From a virus, in the IMG/VR virus record IMGVR_UViG_3300026521_000463, positions 29,353 through 93,352 of that record: a DNA stretch of 64,000 nt; one strand, given 5' to 3'. How positions within the stretch are numbered: position 1 is the first letter of the stretch; the number at the start of each line of letters is the position of its first letter. The translations under genes and the position numbers were made by a program. Below the pieces are notes generated by a model. The model did no database searches. It saw nothing but the letters and a program-made list of their open reading frames with translations, and had not been told where the DNA came from. Of this stretch, positions 7,560 through 16,157 are shown in pieces.

Positions 7560-7756
7560 TAACTATCCACATTTTTTGTAAATTCTGCTTCAATGTTATT
7601 AAAAGCAGTATCTCTTTTATCAGTATCATCATAAACTTCCGTAGATGTTTGCCCGTTTGAGAAAGTGAATTTTATTTTATCGTCATCTAATTTCTCATAT
7701 TTTGAGATAAGTGTCATCGGATAAAGTTTGTCATTTGTTCTTACATAAATTATCAT
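7559..7756 (-). CDS. Hypothetical protein (65 aa)
   Basis: This 65-residue protein has a strand-rich N-terminus (MIIYVRTNDKLYPMTLISKYE) and a central Thr/Asp-rich turn. I know no family. A TTAAATAA element (7773-7780) lies upstream of its AAAAGGATTATAATG start region. Confidence 0.65.
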   Translation of the reverse strand: MIIYVRTNDKLYPMTLISKYEKLDDDKIKFTFSNGQTSTEVYDDTDKRDTAFNNIEAEFTKNVDS

Positions 7757-7772
7757 TATAATCCTTTTGTTT

Positions 7773-7780
7773 TTATTTAA
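7773..7780 (-). promoter_or_regulatory. TTAAATAA element (possible late promoter)
   Basis: TTAAATAA on the minus strand lies 16 bases before the SD-ATG of the 65-aa gene. It is one of twelve such sites placed just before genes in the correct orientation. Confidence 0.35.
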
Positions 7781-7798
7781 TTAAGATTCCGACCAAAA

Positions 7799-8329
7799 TT
7801 AAAATTTCTGAGGTGTATAGTCGTGTAATTCCACACTAAAATTTATATGATTTGGTAAATTGACAATTCTGTTATGTGTGTGCCCGTGGAAAATTAAATC
7901 ATATTCATTTTCCTTTAATCTAGAAATATAATCATATAAATCTTTTTTATATTCTTTTTTTAATTCAAGAGGATAATGAGAAAATAAAATTTTTTTATCC
8001 CCAAGTGTCAGAATCATATTATCTAAAACTTTATCAAATCCAATATCTAAATAAAATTGATTTGATTCTTTATCGTGATTTCCTCTTATAAGAATTTTTT
8101 TACCATTTAATCTATCCATAATTGCCTTATAAGCATCTTTTTTTGTTTTATATCTTTTATCCCAACCAATGGCAAAATCACCTAAATGAACCACAAAATC
8201 ATCTTTTTTAACAACTTCATTCCATTTTTTTATAATGTATTCATTCATTTCATCTGAATTATTAAAAGGTCTATCACAATAATTGATGATATTATTATGA
8301 TAAAAATGTGTGTCTGAAATTAAAAACAT
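7799..8329 (-). CDS. Calcineurin-like metallophosphoesterase
   Basis: The 176 residues carry the full metallophosphoesterase set in order: SDTHFYHNN, VHLGDFAIG, IRGNHDKE, FSHYPLEL and GHTHNRI. These Asp, His and Asn residues bind two metals. The length and the C-terminal GHTHNRI fit compact phage phosphoesterases. The substrate cannot be deduced; cyclic nucleotides, nucleic acid ends and phosphoproteins are all possible. Its ATG touches the stop of the upstream 85-aa gene at 8329. Confidence 0.88.
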   Translation of the reverse strand: MFLISDTHFYHNNIINYCDRPFNNSDEMNEYIIKKWNEVVKKDDFVVHLGDFAIGWDKRYKTKKDAYKAIMDRLNGKKILIRGNHDKESNQFYLDIGFDKVLDNMILTLGDKKILFSHYPLELKKEYKKDLYDYISRLKENEYDLIFHGHTHNRIVNLPNHINFSVELHDYTPQKF

Positions 8330-8586
8330 TACATACCTTTTATAATTTTGTGGTGTGTCCCATCAGTCATAGCATTATCAATGATAAACTTAACAACATC
8401 AAGAGCAGTATCAAATTCTTTATCAGGTGTATGGTAATTCCAAGTAGTGTGATTTGAATATCTGAATTTAACAATATATCTACCTTTTTGATTTCTTAAA
8501 TCATTTTTTCTTGAAATTTTGATATAACATCTTAGACCATCTGGTGTGATAAATTCAGTATATCCTTTTTTACAATTTTCAATCAT
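8329..8586 (-). CDS. Hypothetical protein (85 aa)
   Basis: This 85-residue basic protein has a beta-rich core (RCYIKISRKNDLRNQKGRYIVKFRY) and a C-terminal helix. It is unrecognised. A GTTAATTT-class promoter (8610-8639) precedes it, and the phosphoesterase gene follows with a one-base overlap. Confidence 0.65.
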   Translation of the reverse strand: MIENCKKGYTEFITPDGLRCYIKISRKNDLRNQKGRYIVKFRYSNHTTWNYHTPDKEFDTALDVVKFIIDNAMTDGTHHKIIKGM

Positions 8587-8609
8587 TCTTTTCTCCTTAT
8601 TTTTTTATA

Positions 8610-8639
8610 ATTATAATTTATTTTTAATAAAAAATTAAC
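8610..8639 (-). promoter_or_regulatory. Putative GTTAAT-class promoter
   Basis: GTTAAT (8639-8634), an 18-base spacer and TATAAT (8615-8610) within TATAATTATAA are followed by AAGGAGAAAAGAATG of the 85-aa gene. Confidence 0.55.
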
Positions 8640-9494
8640 TTATTCTGGGCATTGAAATTTAAACATTTCTTTCCATTTTACTTGCGGGTCAATCGCATTG
8701 CCATCGTCGTCATAATAACAAGTTACAATCCCTGTCTCAGGGTCAAGATTGGCATATTTTTGATTGTATCTTTTTTCTGTAAATAAACCAAGACTATCGT
8801 TATGAATTATTATTTTTGCTATAAATTTTTTTGATGATTTAATAGTAAATTCAAAATCTTCATTATATTTATCCACAAAAACTTTATAAAAAGGATAATC
8901 TGGTAGAGTTGGCAAAACCTCTTCGACAGGTGGTGGCGGAGGAAGGGGTGGTAACGATGGGTCTGGCGGTGGTGCCGGATTTGGGTCAGGAATAATACCT
9001 AATAAAATTAAGATATCATCTTCGACTCCTTTTGCTTCAGGTAAAAATTTGTTATAAAAAGCATCAATATCTTTAATTTTTATTTTTGAAATAAAATCAA
9101 TAGTTACTTCTTTTTCAATAAAACCTGTAGGCGGGACATATTGGGAATAATCTTTATCATAAATCATAGGAAATTCACTCAATGGAGGAAATTTTGCTTC
9201 TTTTTCAATTATAGGGTCGCCATCAACTTTCCCACCTATCTCACCTATTTTAGTATCGTTAAATTTTAATCCTTCAATATCAAGATTAGCATTATATTCG
9301 TGTGAAATTTCTTCAAAAAATTCATCCATACCTTCTTCAAAAACAGTTTTACAATAATCAGTAAATGATTTGAAGTCGCAACCTGTTAAAATGTTTTTAC
9401 CATTAGGAGATTGTATATAGTCATTATCAATCCATTTATGATAAGCAACTTTTAAAGGAGTTTTAAAGTATTGATTTAAGACCATTTTATCCAT
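8640..9494 (-). CDS. Unknown protein with polyproline hinge (284 aa)
   Basis: An N-terminal region (1-165) of mixed character is joined by a Pro-rich hinge (residues 173-197, with runs of three and five prolines) to a C-terminal beta-rich region that ends YYDDDGNAIDPQVKWKEMFKF. Such hinges are common in virion proteins with two rigid domains. It follows the PAAR-tip and phosphoesterase genes, so a tail or baseplate role is possible but unproven. ATG 9494 has a strong SD (GGAGGG, six bases). Confidence 0.65.
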   Translation of the reverse strand: MDKMVLNQYFKTPLKVAYHKWIDNDYIQSPNGKNILTGCDFKSFTDYCKTVFEEGMDEFFEEISHEYNANLDIEGLKFNDTKIGEIGGKVDGDPIIEKEAKFPPLSEFPMIYDKDYSQYVPPTGFIEKEVTIDFISKIKIKDIDAFYNKFLPEAKGVEDDILILLGIIPDPNPAPPPDPSLPPLPPPPPVEEVLPTLPDYPFYKVFVDKYNEDFEFTIKSSKKFIAKIIIHNDSLGLFTEKRYNQKYANLDPETGIVTCYYDDDGNAIDPQVKWKEMFKFQCPE

Positions 9495-10234
9495 TTATTG
9501 CCCTCCCCTAAAAATATCTTATCCTTTTCAATTTTTAAGTAATTATCATCCATCTTAAAATTTCCTGAATTTATATAAATACTCTTGGGAAATTTTTTGT
9601 AGTCAAATTTATGTGTATGCCCTAAAATAACCACATCATTTTCTGAATGTTTTAAAAATTCTTTAATAATATCATCTTCTGAATCACTAAATTTATCATA
9701 AAGAGTATTAAACATTTTTTCAGATTTTTTCACTTGCATAAAAGGTTTTAATAAAATGCTTATTTTAGAACTCAACCAAGCAAAAAATTTATATATCAAT
9801 CCTTCAGATTTTTCTAATGTTTCAAAACTTGTTTCTTCGGAACAATTGTTCCCATGTGTGATAAAACATTTTGCTTTGCCATTTTCAATAATTACTTCTC
9901 TAAGATTATTACCTATAAGTCTCAATCCAAAATCGTGATTTCCTAAAATTAACAAAACATTATCGTGAGATATCAACTCATCTAAACCTTCATAAAAATC
10001 TATGATTTTTTGAATTTTTTTGATGTTTTCTTCAGGTGTTACCGTGAAGTCGTCATATTTCCATATTTCAAGTGTATCTCCATTTAAAATAATTACATTT
10101 TCATCTTTTAATTTATTTAGATATTTTATTATTTTTTTATTTGTATCTTCATTTGAAAAACCGATATGTAAATCTGAAAAAACATATATTGTTTTTGATG
10201 TGTTTATTACTTTTTGTTTATCCTGCATTAACAT
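9476..10234 (-). CDS. Metallophosphoesterase, LpxH/YbbF-like
   Basis: Motifs in order are FSDLHIGF, LNGDTLEIW, ILGNHDFGL, ITHGNN and GHTHKFDY, a complete dimetal phosphoesterase site. A hydrophobic helical insert (YKFFAWLSSKISILLKPFMQV) sits between the fourth and fifth motifs, as in UDP-2,3-diacylglucosamine hydrolases (LpxH), where it contacts lipid. That is similarity of layout, not proof of substrate. The first possible start is GTG 10240, but ATG 10234 has the better SD spacing (AAAGGA, seven bases). The start overlaps the PAAR gene and the end overlaps the polyproline gene. Confidence 0.83.
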   Translation of the reverse strand: MLMQDKQKVINTSKTIYVFSDLHIGFSNEDTNKKIIKYLNKLKDENVIILNGDTLEIWKYDDFTVTPEENIKKIQKIIDFYEGLDELISHDNVLLILGNHDFGLRLIGNNLREVIIENGKAKCFITHGNNCSEETSFETLEKSEGLIYKFFAWLSSKISILLKPFMQVKKSEKMFNTLYDKFSDSEDDIIKEFLKHSENDVVILGHTHKFDYKKFPKSIYINSGNFKMDDNYLKIEKDKIFLGEGNKWIKWS

Positions 10235-10508
10235 TCGCACTTCCTTTCGCTAATGCCCCACCACAATCTATAGGGTCGCCTATTCTCGCTAAAGGTTTAC
10301 CTTCAGCAAACACACTACCACTTCCTGCTGCTATTGCTCTGCCGTGTGGTGGCGAAGGACAAGACCCTGAATGAGGTTCTAATGTATCTCCTTGTCTTGC
10401 GACAGGTTTTCCATTCACAAAAACACTACCTGCTCCAGCATTTATATTCGTTGTAGGAAAACATCCGTGTCCTGCACCAGCGTCACCTAATCTTGAAACA
10501 GGAGGCAT
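10218..10508 (-). CDS. PAAR-domain spike tip protein (T4 gp5.4-like)
   Basis: The 96 residues are made of PAAR-type repeats: PVSRLGDAGAGHG, then VNGKPVARQGDTLEPHSG and VFAEGKPLARIGDPIDCGG. His and Cys residues are placed to bind a metal at the apex. PAAR proteins sharpen the spike of contractile tails and type VI secretion systems; gp5.4 is the T4 example. The protein is Gly/Ala rich, unlike its neighbours, and it begins directly after the 119-aa gene. Its end overlaps the phosphoesterase start by 17 bases. Confidence 0.92.
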   Translation of the reverse strand: MPPVSRLGDAGAGHGCFPTTNINAGAGSVFVNGKPVARQGDTLEPHSGSCPSPPHGRAIAAGSGSVFAEGKPLARIGDPIDCGGALAKGSANVNAG

Positions 10509-10868
10509 TTATACCTCCACGAACCCAATGTGCTCAAACACATTGATTTTTTCAACTTTTTTATCATATTCAATCTCTTTACTAACTCTTTTACTGAATG
10601 AATATACAGGTGTAAGGTCGTGTCTTTTTAATTCTCTTTCTAAAATAGACATAAAAAATGGCGCTCCGCCAATAAGCACTTTATCTACTCCATAAGTTAT
10701 TGCCATAACTGATAAGTATTCTGCTCTTTTTATCATATCTTCAATTGTAGGTATTTCATCAAATGTTAGCATTGATTTAATTGTTTCTTTTTCTTGAGGT
10801 TCAAACACACCTGCTTCAATTTGTGATTGAGTAGCATTGTGCTGTGTAAGATTTAAAATGTTTTCCAT
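10509..10868 (-). CDS. Conserved hypothetical protein (119 aa, LNLTQH family)
   Basis: The sequence begins ILNLTQHNATQSQIEAGVFEP and later has IGGAPFFMSILERELK, PVYSFSKR and NVFEHIGFVEV. I recall the same motif series in small bacterial and phage proteins of unknown function. The fold looks Rossmann-like alpha/beta, with the GGAPFF strand-turn central. The neighbouring PAAR gene starts one base after its stop. Function is unknown. Confidence 0.75.
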   Translation of the reverse strand: MENILNLTQHNATQSQIEAGVFEPQEKETIKSMLTFDEIPTIEDMIKRAEYLSVMAITYGVDKVLIGGAPFFMSILERELKRHDLTPVYSFSKRVSKEIEYDKKVEKINVFEHIGFVEV

Positions 10869-10877
10869 AAAAACTCC

Positions 10878-11327
10878 TTATATATTAAATTTGATAATAC
10901 TATCAACTGTATCTGAATGTAAAATAAATCCTGGCATTTTTTCAAAATCTTTGATTTGTTTTCTGCATTTATAAACAATTCTTTTTATTCTTTTAATTGT
11001 ATCTTCTTTATATTCATTATAAGTAACAACAGCATCAAAATAAACAAATCCGTTTTCATCAATTTCTTCTATTTGAATTGAATATATATTATCTACTTCA
11101 TTTAATAAAACTTTTTCAAATCTTCTTTTTGCTTCAATTATAACTGATTTTGAAATCATATCTTTTTCAATAGCAAATGGATAAATACTATATGCTCCAC
11201 TCATATAAGTTGAATATACATCGCTAAATCCACCTTTTCTGAAAGGTTCAACTATTTTATCCGTAAAAACTTTTTCAGTCATTTTATCAAGTTTTAAAAG
11301 TGTTTTTATAATTTCAATTTTATTCAT
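10878..11327 (-). CDS. Hypothetical protein (149 aa)
   Basis: This is a 149-residue basic protein with mixed helix and strand and no recognised motif. It is preceded by an early-class promoter (11358-11386) and the leader AAAAAGGAATTCACATG, so early expression is expected. Confidence 0.7.
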   Translation of the reverse strand: MNKIEIIKTLLKLDKMTEKVFTDKIVEPFRKGGFSDVYSTYMSGAYSIYPFAIEKDMISKSVIIEAKRRFEKVLLNEVDNIYSIQIEEIDENGFVYFDAVVTYNEYKEDTIKRIKRIVYKCRKQIKDFEKMPGFILHSDTVDSIIKFNI

Positions 11328-11357
11328 GTGAATTCCTTTTTATGATTTTATATTATA

Positions 11358-11386
11358 ATTATATCATTTTAAAATAAAAAAGTCAA
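11358..11386 (-). promoter_or_regulatory. Early-class promoter (TTGACT-17-TATAAT)
   Basis: TTGACT (11386-11381) and TATAAT (11363-11358) are spaced by 17 bases, upstream of the 149-aa gene and its GGAATTCACATG leader. Confidence 0.8.
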
Positions 11387-11387
11387 G

Positions 11388-11705
11388 TTATCCTAACTGT
11401 TTTTCGTTTTGTTTTTCGTGTGCTGCTATCAATTTTTCATCTATCTCTTTTAATTCTTCAAGTGTAACTTCTTCATCAAATAATTCTTTCATTAAAATCT
11501 TAACATCCTCATTATCTGGACATAAATCACCAAGTTCTAATAATATCATTTTACAAACCTTTACATTCATAATTGTTTCCATTTCAAATTCATCTGCTTC
11601 AAGAAACTCAATTTTTTCTTTAAGTCCAAAATGTAAAGTTTTTAATGCTTCAGTAACAGTTAAAACTTTTATTTTTATTATTTTATTTGATAATTCTATT
11701 TTCAT
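11388..11705 (-). CDS. Hypothetical acidic protein (105 aa)
   Basis: A frame upstream is open to 11747, but ATG 11705 is chosen because it carries the early leader AAAAGGAATCACATG and lies just after a promoter. The protein starts MKIELSNKIIKIKV and is helical and acidic towards the C-terminus (EELFDEEVTLEELKEIDEK). Function is unknown. Confidence 0.7.
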   Translation of the reverse strand: MKIELSNKIIKIKVLTVTEALKTLHFGLKEKIEFLEADEFEMETIMNVKVCKMILLELGDLCPDNEDVKILMKELFDEEVTLEELKEIDEKLIAAHEKQNEKQLG

Positions 11706-11735
11706 GTGATTCCTTTTCATTTTATTTATAATATA

Positions 11736-11764
11736 ATTATAACACAAAAAAGGATAAAAGTCAA
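11736..11764 (-). promoter_or_regulatory. Early-class promoter (TTGACT-17-TATAAT)
   Basis: TTGACT (11764-11759) and TATAAT (11741-11736) are spaced by 17 bases. This promoter decides the start of the following gene, because an upstream in-frame start at 11747 would lie inside it. Confidence 0.8.
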
Positions 11765-11770
11765 GAGATT

Positions 11771-12028
11771 CTAGATTGAATCTAATGAAATTCCTAATTC
11801 TTGTTCTAATTCATACTTTTTAATTATTTGCCATAAAGTATCTTTCATTTTTAAAAAGTCATAATTTTTTACTAATGGCGCATTAACTTCAATACCTTCA
11901 ACAATTTTATTTTCTGTTTCTTCAAGAGATTTTATATTTTGATGAAAATAATCAATTTGTAAAAAATCTTTAATAAAAGCACCTTCAGATTCATTTTCAG
12001 AACAAACTAAATAATCTAATTTTAACAT
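11771..12028 (-). CDS. Hypothetical protein (85 aa)
   Basis: This is an acidic, helical 85-residue protein of unknown family. Its ATG follows the stop of the upstream 157-aa gene directly, so the two form an operon with the primase-helicase-like gene further up. Confidence 0.65.
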   Translation of the reverse strand: MLKLDYLVCSENESEGAFIKDFLQIDYFHQNIKSLEETENKIVEGIEVNAPLVKNYDFLKMKDTLWQIIKKYELEQELGISLDSI

Positions 12029-12502
12029 TTATTTATCCTTAAAATAATTACAAATTTCAGATTTTAATTTTTTGAAATCTTTATCACTCAATTTTATAGT
12101 CTTACTTTTTTTATCAAAATTTTTAGGTTTTGAAACTATTGCGGATGTTACATATCCATTACTTTTTGTAATAACAACATTTTCAAAAAATACATTGTAA
12201 CCTATATTAAAAAGATATTCAGTGTTACCAAATAATTTTGCTTCAAGTAATCCAAGGTATTTATCTTCAATTTTACAATCACTTAAATCAATTGTGAATA
12301 CTGACATTTCGCTCTCAGTAAATCCTAAATTATCTTGGACATTTTGTAAAAATCTTTTATTGACAAGAAAAGCAGTAAATGTTTCTTTATCACTTTCTTT
12401 ATTTGTAACAATTTGTAACACTTCATAACCCCTACGGATATATGAAGCAATGTGATTTGCTAACTCTCTTGATGTTTTTGCTTGTATATCATAGATTAAC
12501 AT
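12029..12502 (-). CDS. Hypothetical protein (157 aa)
   Basis: This 157-residue alpha/beta-like protein begins MLIYDIQAKTSRELANHIASYIRRGYEVLQIV, which suggests a helix followed by core strands. The C-terminus is Lys-rich. No family is recognised. It lies one base downstream of the large primase-helicase-like gene, so a replication link is possible by context only. Confidence 0.65.
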   Translation of the reverse strand: MLIYDIQAKTSRELANHIASYIRRGYEVLQIVTNKESDKETFTAFLVNKRFLQNVQDNLGFTESEMSVFTIDLSDCKIEDKYLGLLEAKLFGNTEYLFNIGYNVFFENVVITKSNGYVTSAIVSKPKNFDKKSKTIKLSDKDFKKLKSEICNYFKDK

Positions 12503-12503
12503 T

Positions 12504-15020
12504 TTAATCCTTTTTTAATTTGTTAAAAAATTTCATTATAAATGGACTCAATTTATATGACTTTCCGTATCTTTTATAACCTATCAATCTTAAAAATTTC
12601 TTAAATCTATCATTTTTTAGTTCTTTTTCAGAATATTTATCTTTCAATTGTATTGACTTAAATTGACTAAGCAATTCTAAGTTGTGAATATAACTTTTAT
12701 TTAAGTTATTTGCTAAACTATATGAAATAAGATTTTTTATATTATCGTTTAAGAACATTTTAAGGTAATTGAACTTCATAAGAATTTTTTTATCTCTTTT
12801 ACTTATATTTAATAATTCAATTATTTCATCTTTATCAAGTTCTACAAAAATTTTATTGATAGAATTATAAAATTCATTATAATCCGTTTCAAGTTTTAAG
12901 TCAAATTCAAAAGTTGATAAATCTTTTAACACTTCAATTTTTTCTTTGAATTCTTTTTCTTCTTCTTGTTTCAGTGTTTCTCTAATCTGTTTTAAATCAT
13001 ATTTTTTAGTCAATGTATCTATTTCAATAGTTTCATTTTCAAACTGTTCTTTTAATAAAATCTTAAAAGTTAAAAGTGGATTGGTATTAAATAAATTTTC
13101 CATATAAATTTTTTTAAGAGTCCATTTACCAAACTTGCTAAGTTTTAAATTAGCATAAGAATCAAATTCAACGAATAAGGAATTTTTTACAAGATATTTA
13201 TCAAGTTTTTTAACAATATCACTTTCTAATTCTTCGTAGTCAATAATTCTATTATATCGTTTATTTTTAAGGTAAAAATGAATGTTTTTTGCTTGTCTAT
13301 TTCTTTTTACTTGCTGTAATGAATTTATAACACTTCCTGTCCCATCTGAAAAATGAAAATGATGAAATGAATGATTTAATATATTTATTCCTACGGTTAT
13401 TGTAGGTGTATATATTAACAAATCCCATTCTTCGTGCTTTTCTTTTTTAAAAAATTCACTATAATCCTCATCTGTTTCACTTGTAATGCAAACGACTTTA
13501 AAATCGTTTTCAAAAATTTTTTTAATGACCTTAGCATAACTTTTATTTGTAGTTGATAAAGTAACTTTTCCATTTTTGTTTTTTAAGGTTGATTCAATAG
13601 TATAAATAAACTCATCTAATTCCCTATAAACATAAAGATTTGTCTTATCTCTATAAAGATTTTCGTAGTATTCAATCTTTTTTCTTTTAACAAATTCAAC
13701 CTCTATTCCTGTTAAAAAAGCATCCATAATCAATAAAGGTTTTTTGAAATTTTGTAAGATATAAAAAAATTTAAGATTATTATAGTTACCATAATCGCCT
13801 AAATTAGATTGACTATGCTCAACAAGAGATAAAAATTCATCAACTATAAAAAAGTCAAATTGCTTTAAATCATATTTATACAATGATTCAAATTGACAAA
13901 TTAAACTATCTCCCTCAAAATACTTATCTTGATTGTATAATTTAAAATGAGGAAATTTTTCCTTATATTCTCTTGCAAGTGTTACTCTGTTTGTAATGAT
14001 TAAACATTTTTTATCTTTTTCTAAATGTTTTATGAAATTTGTCTTACCTGTCCCCATTGCTGATTTTACAAAAATAACTTTATCATCTTCTAATTCTATT
14101 TTACCAAAAGTATCTTCAATTTTATCTATATCAATATATCTTTGATTAAATACTTTTTTATTTTGAATAGGTGCGAATATCTTATCTTGAAATTCATTTA
14201 AAATTCTTTTTTGATTGTATTCTTTAAATTCTTTTGTATTTTTTATCAAATCAAAAATTGAAAATGATTTTGCTTTGTTAAAATGATGGCAAAATTGAGG
14301 TGAATTTTTATAAATAAAATATCCACCTTTTGTTTTTTCTTTTGGGTGCTGTAAATTTATCAAGTCCTCTTTTTCAGATTTTATATTAAAACCTAAATTT
14401 TCATAAGTTCTTAGACATAATGATAATAAACTATTATCAAAATTTGAAACATCAATTTTACTTTCTTCATAATAAAAGTCTAAAACATTGCCACCCTTAA
14501 AGGTTATGATTTCATTTTCTTTAAAAGTTGGTGCTTGAACTGAACTTATTCTTATTGATGAATAATCAACCTTACAATAATCATTTATTAACTGATTTAT
14601 ATAATCTAATGCCTTCGTTCTGCTAATAAAATTATTATTTCCTATAAATTCTATAACACCTTTCATATTGAAGTTATCAACACCATTATAACTTCTACTT
14701 TCCCACAGTGAAAAATTAAAATTATTTTTTTGTAAGATTTCAATGATATAATCACGATTAAAAGCATTTTTAATTTCATCAAAATCTACAATTATAAAAC
14801 TAAATTCTTTACATAAAAATTTTTCCATTTCATAATTGTTTCTTTTTGAAATTGTTCCATTTTCTGAAAATTTAAAACATCCGTTTAATAACCAAAATTC
14901 TGAATTAACTTTATAAAAATATTCTAAAGGAATATCCTTAGTATAAAATAAAAATTCATTATCTTCGTTACCTAACGGGTGCTTACCTATTCCTTCAGAC
15001 TTGAAGAATGATAATAACAT
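12504..15020 (-). CDS. Probable primase-helicase: AEP-like N-terminus + SF2 helicase (origin-binding-like)
   Basis: In 838 residues the C-terminal two thirds form an SF2-type helicase: Walker A SAMGTGKT at 320-327, LIITNRVTLARE (motif Ia), FFIVDEFLSLVEH with the DE pair near 394, a TLSTTNKSYAKVI segment, then DLLIYTPTITVGIN and SLQQVKRNRQAK (motifs V/VI). This resembles herpesvirus UL9-like origin-binding helicases and related phage proteins. The N-terminal third contains SFIIVDFDEI (D-x-D, residues 75-82) and IRISSVQAPTF, which could be an archaeo-eukaryotic primase (AEP) core. If so, the protein replaces the separate T4 primase. The helicase is clear and the primase reading is tentative. 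It sits beside the Cas4-like nuclease. Confidence 0.72.
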   Translation of the reverse strand: MLLSFFKSEGIGKHPLGNEDNEFLFYTKDIPLEYFYKVNSEFWLLNGCFKFSENGTISKRNNYEMEKFLCKEFSFIIVDFDEIKNAFNRDYIIEILQKNNFNFSLWESRSYNGVDNFNMKGVIEFIGNNNFISRTKALDYINQLINDYCKVDYSSIRISSVQAPTFKENEIITFKGGNVLDFYYEESKIDVSNFDNSLLSLCLRTYENLGFNIKSEKEDLINLQHPKEKTKGGYFIYKNSPQFCHHFNKAKSFSIFDLIKNTKEFKEYNQKRILNEFQDKIFAPIQNKKVFNQRYIDIDKIEDTFGKIELEDDKVIFVKSAMGTGKTNFIKHLEKDKKCLIITNRVTLAREYKEKFPHFKLYNQDKYFEGDSLICQFESLYKYDLKQFDFFIVDEFLSLVEHSQSNLGDYGNYNNLKFFYILQNFKKPLLIMDAFLTGIEVEFVKRKKIEYYENLYRDKTNLYVYRELDEFIYTIESTLKNKNGKVTLSTTNKSYAKVIKKIFENDFKVVCITSETDEDYSEFFKKEKHEEWDLLIYTPTITVGINILNHSFHHFHFSDGTGSVINSLQQVKRNRQAKNIHFYLKNKRYNRIIDYEELESDIVKKLDKYLVKNSLFVEFDSYANLKLSKFGKWTLKKIYMENLFNTNPLLTFKILLKEQFENETIEIDTLTKKYDLKQIRETLKQEEEKEFKEKIEVLKDLSTFEFDLKLETDYNEFYNSINKIFVELDKDEIIELLNISKRDKKILMKFNYLKMFLNDNIKNLISYSLANNLNKSYIHNLELLSQFKSIQLKDKYSEKELKNDRFKKFLRLIGYKRYGKSYKLSPFIMKFFNKLKKD

Positions 15021-15029
15021 TTTTTCTCC

Positions 15030-15779
15030 TTAAAATATATCCAACTCCATTTCAGGAGTATCAGCATTCCCATCACATATATTATGCTCAAAATAAGGAC
15101 ACCAATTACAAAAAGTATCTTTTTTAGGAAATGACGACGACATTTCAATCATTTCAATAATTTTTTTGACTTCATTTTGAATTTTTTCTTTTTCAGATTT
15201 GTCAAATTCAAATGAAATACTTTTATTATGCTCGATAAAATCAAAATAAAGTTTTGCTTTTTCGGCAGGAAATAGTGATAATGCGACAAGATAGTAGATA
15301 TATAACTGAATTTTATCTTGATTCTCATTGAATTTTCCTGACTTGTGGTCTATGATATATACTATCTTTTCATCTTCGTCATAAAACATCAAATCTATAA
15401 ACCCTATAATATCAGAATCATAGTTATAATCTTTAACTTCTAATGTATCAATATCAAGTCCGAATCCTTTTTCAATATATAAATTTTCTTTTGTTTTATA
15501 GTATTGAATGTTATCATTTTTTAAGATTTTTTTAAGTTGTTTAAACAACTTAGATTTTTCTTCATCATTATAAACCTTAAATTCAAAATCAGCAATTTTT
15601 TTGATTTCATCTTTCAAATAAAGTTCTATTCCTTTATGTAAAAACGAACCTTTTTCTAAACTCTTATTCATTACAAACGGAGTTTTGATTTTATCTATAT
15701 ATTGAAGTTTGAACCTATAAGGACAATTCTTATAAGTGTTTATTTTTGAATAACTATAAGGTGAAAATTTTAAATTCAT
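15030..15779 (-). CDS. Cas4/RecB-like PD-(D/E)XK nuclease with Fe-S cysteines
   Basis: This 249-residue protein has the RecB/Cas4 order. It begins with YSYSKINTYKNCPYRFKLQY containing Cys19, then GSFLHKGIE (His48), GFIDLMFY (Asp129), YIIDHKSGK (Asp144, Lys146) and a downstream Gln158 (QLYIYYL). It closes with the cysteine cluster FCNWCPYFEHNIC (Cys224, 227, 235), which with Cys19 would hold a 4Fe-4S cluster. It is predicted to be a metal-dependent exonuclease or flap nuclease, probably processing replication or recombination ends. It lies directly before the primase-helicase gene in one operon. No Cas1/Cas2 genes are present, so it is not a CRISPR adaptation gene. Confidence 0.88.
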   Translation of the reverse strand: MNLKFSPYSYSKINTYKNCPYRFKLQYIDKIKTPFVMNKSLEKGSFLHKGIELYLKDEIKKIADFEFKVYNDEEKSKLFKQLKKILKNDNIQYYKTKENLYIEKGFGLDIDTLEVKDYNYDSDIIGFIDLMFYDEDEKIVYIIDHKSGKFNENQDKIQLYIYYLVALSLFPAEKAKLYFDFIEHNKSISFEFDKSEKEKIQNEVKKIIEMIEMSSSFPKKDTFCNWCPYFEHNICDGNADTPEMELDIF

Positions 15780-15782
15780 TTT

Positions 15783-16085
15783 TTATTCACCTAAAAGTTT
15801 ATTTGCTAAATTTTGGACATTGTCATCTTCTTCAAATCTTCTCGCGAATAATTCTGCTTCACTATCAATAGGTTTTAATTGTTCTTTTATTTTTTGTTTA
15901 ATCATTGATAACGCTTTATTAAAATTTTTAACCGTAATACCTTCATCTTTCAATTCATCTTTAATTGCTTTAATATCCATTTTTAAGTCTTTGATTTCAT
16001 TTTCAAGACTTAACACCCTAATTGCTCCACTTATTGCTTTTTGAATATCTTCTTCTTCCGTTGAAACTATTTTTTCTTCAATCAT
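15783..16085 (-). CDS. Hypothetical coiled-coil protein (100 aa)
   Basis: An acidic N-terminus is followed by a coiled coil (ALENEI-like heptads around residues 25-50) and a basic stretch (KALSMIKQKIKEQLK). It faintly recalls small DNA-associated DUF2312/GapR-type proteins, but the match is too weak to assert. It is the first gene of the primase-helicase/Cas4-like operon, with a GTTAATTT-class promoter upstream (16124-16153). Confidence 0.65.
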   Translation of the reverse strand: MIEEKIVSTEEEDIQKAISGAIRVLSLENEIKDLKMDIKAIKDELKDEGITVKNFNKALSMIKQKIKEQLKPIDSEAELFARRFEEDDNVQNLANKLLGE

Positions 16086-16123
16086 TATTATCTCCTTAGA
16101 TTTAATTTATAAATAACATTATA

Positions 16124-16153
16124 ATTATATTATAATACCATTCATAAATTAAC
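16124..16153 (-). promoter_or_regulatory. Putative GTTAAT-class promoter (divergent region)
   Basis: GTTAAT (16153-16148), 18 bases and TATAAT (16129-16124) drive the 100-aa, Cas4-like and primase-helicase genes. The same AT-rich patch also contains two plus-strand TATAAT boxes (16120-16125, 16131-16136) facing the gp4-like gene. Confidence 0.55.
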
Positions 16154-16157
16154 TCTA

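Noticed and set aside
10141-10374. Plus-strand open frames across the PAAR and phosphoesterase genes
   Set aside because: They lack ribosome sites and are antisense shadows of well-supported minus-strand genes. The same holds for the other plus-strand frames, such as 44618-44941, 53322-53765 and 54289-54603.
15030-15779. Cas4-like nuclease as evidence of a CRISPR system
   Set aside because: Phages often carry stand-alone Cas4/RecB-like nucleases. No array or adaptation genes are in the window.
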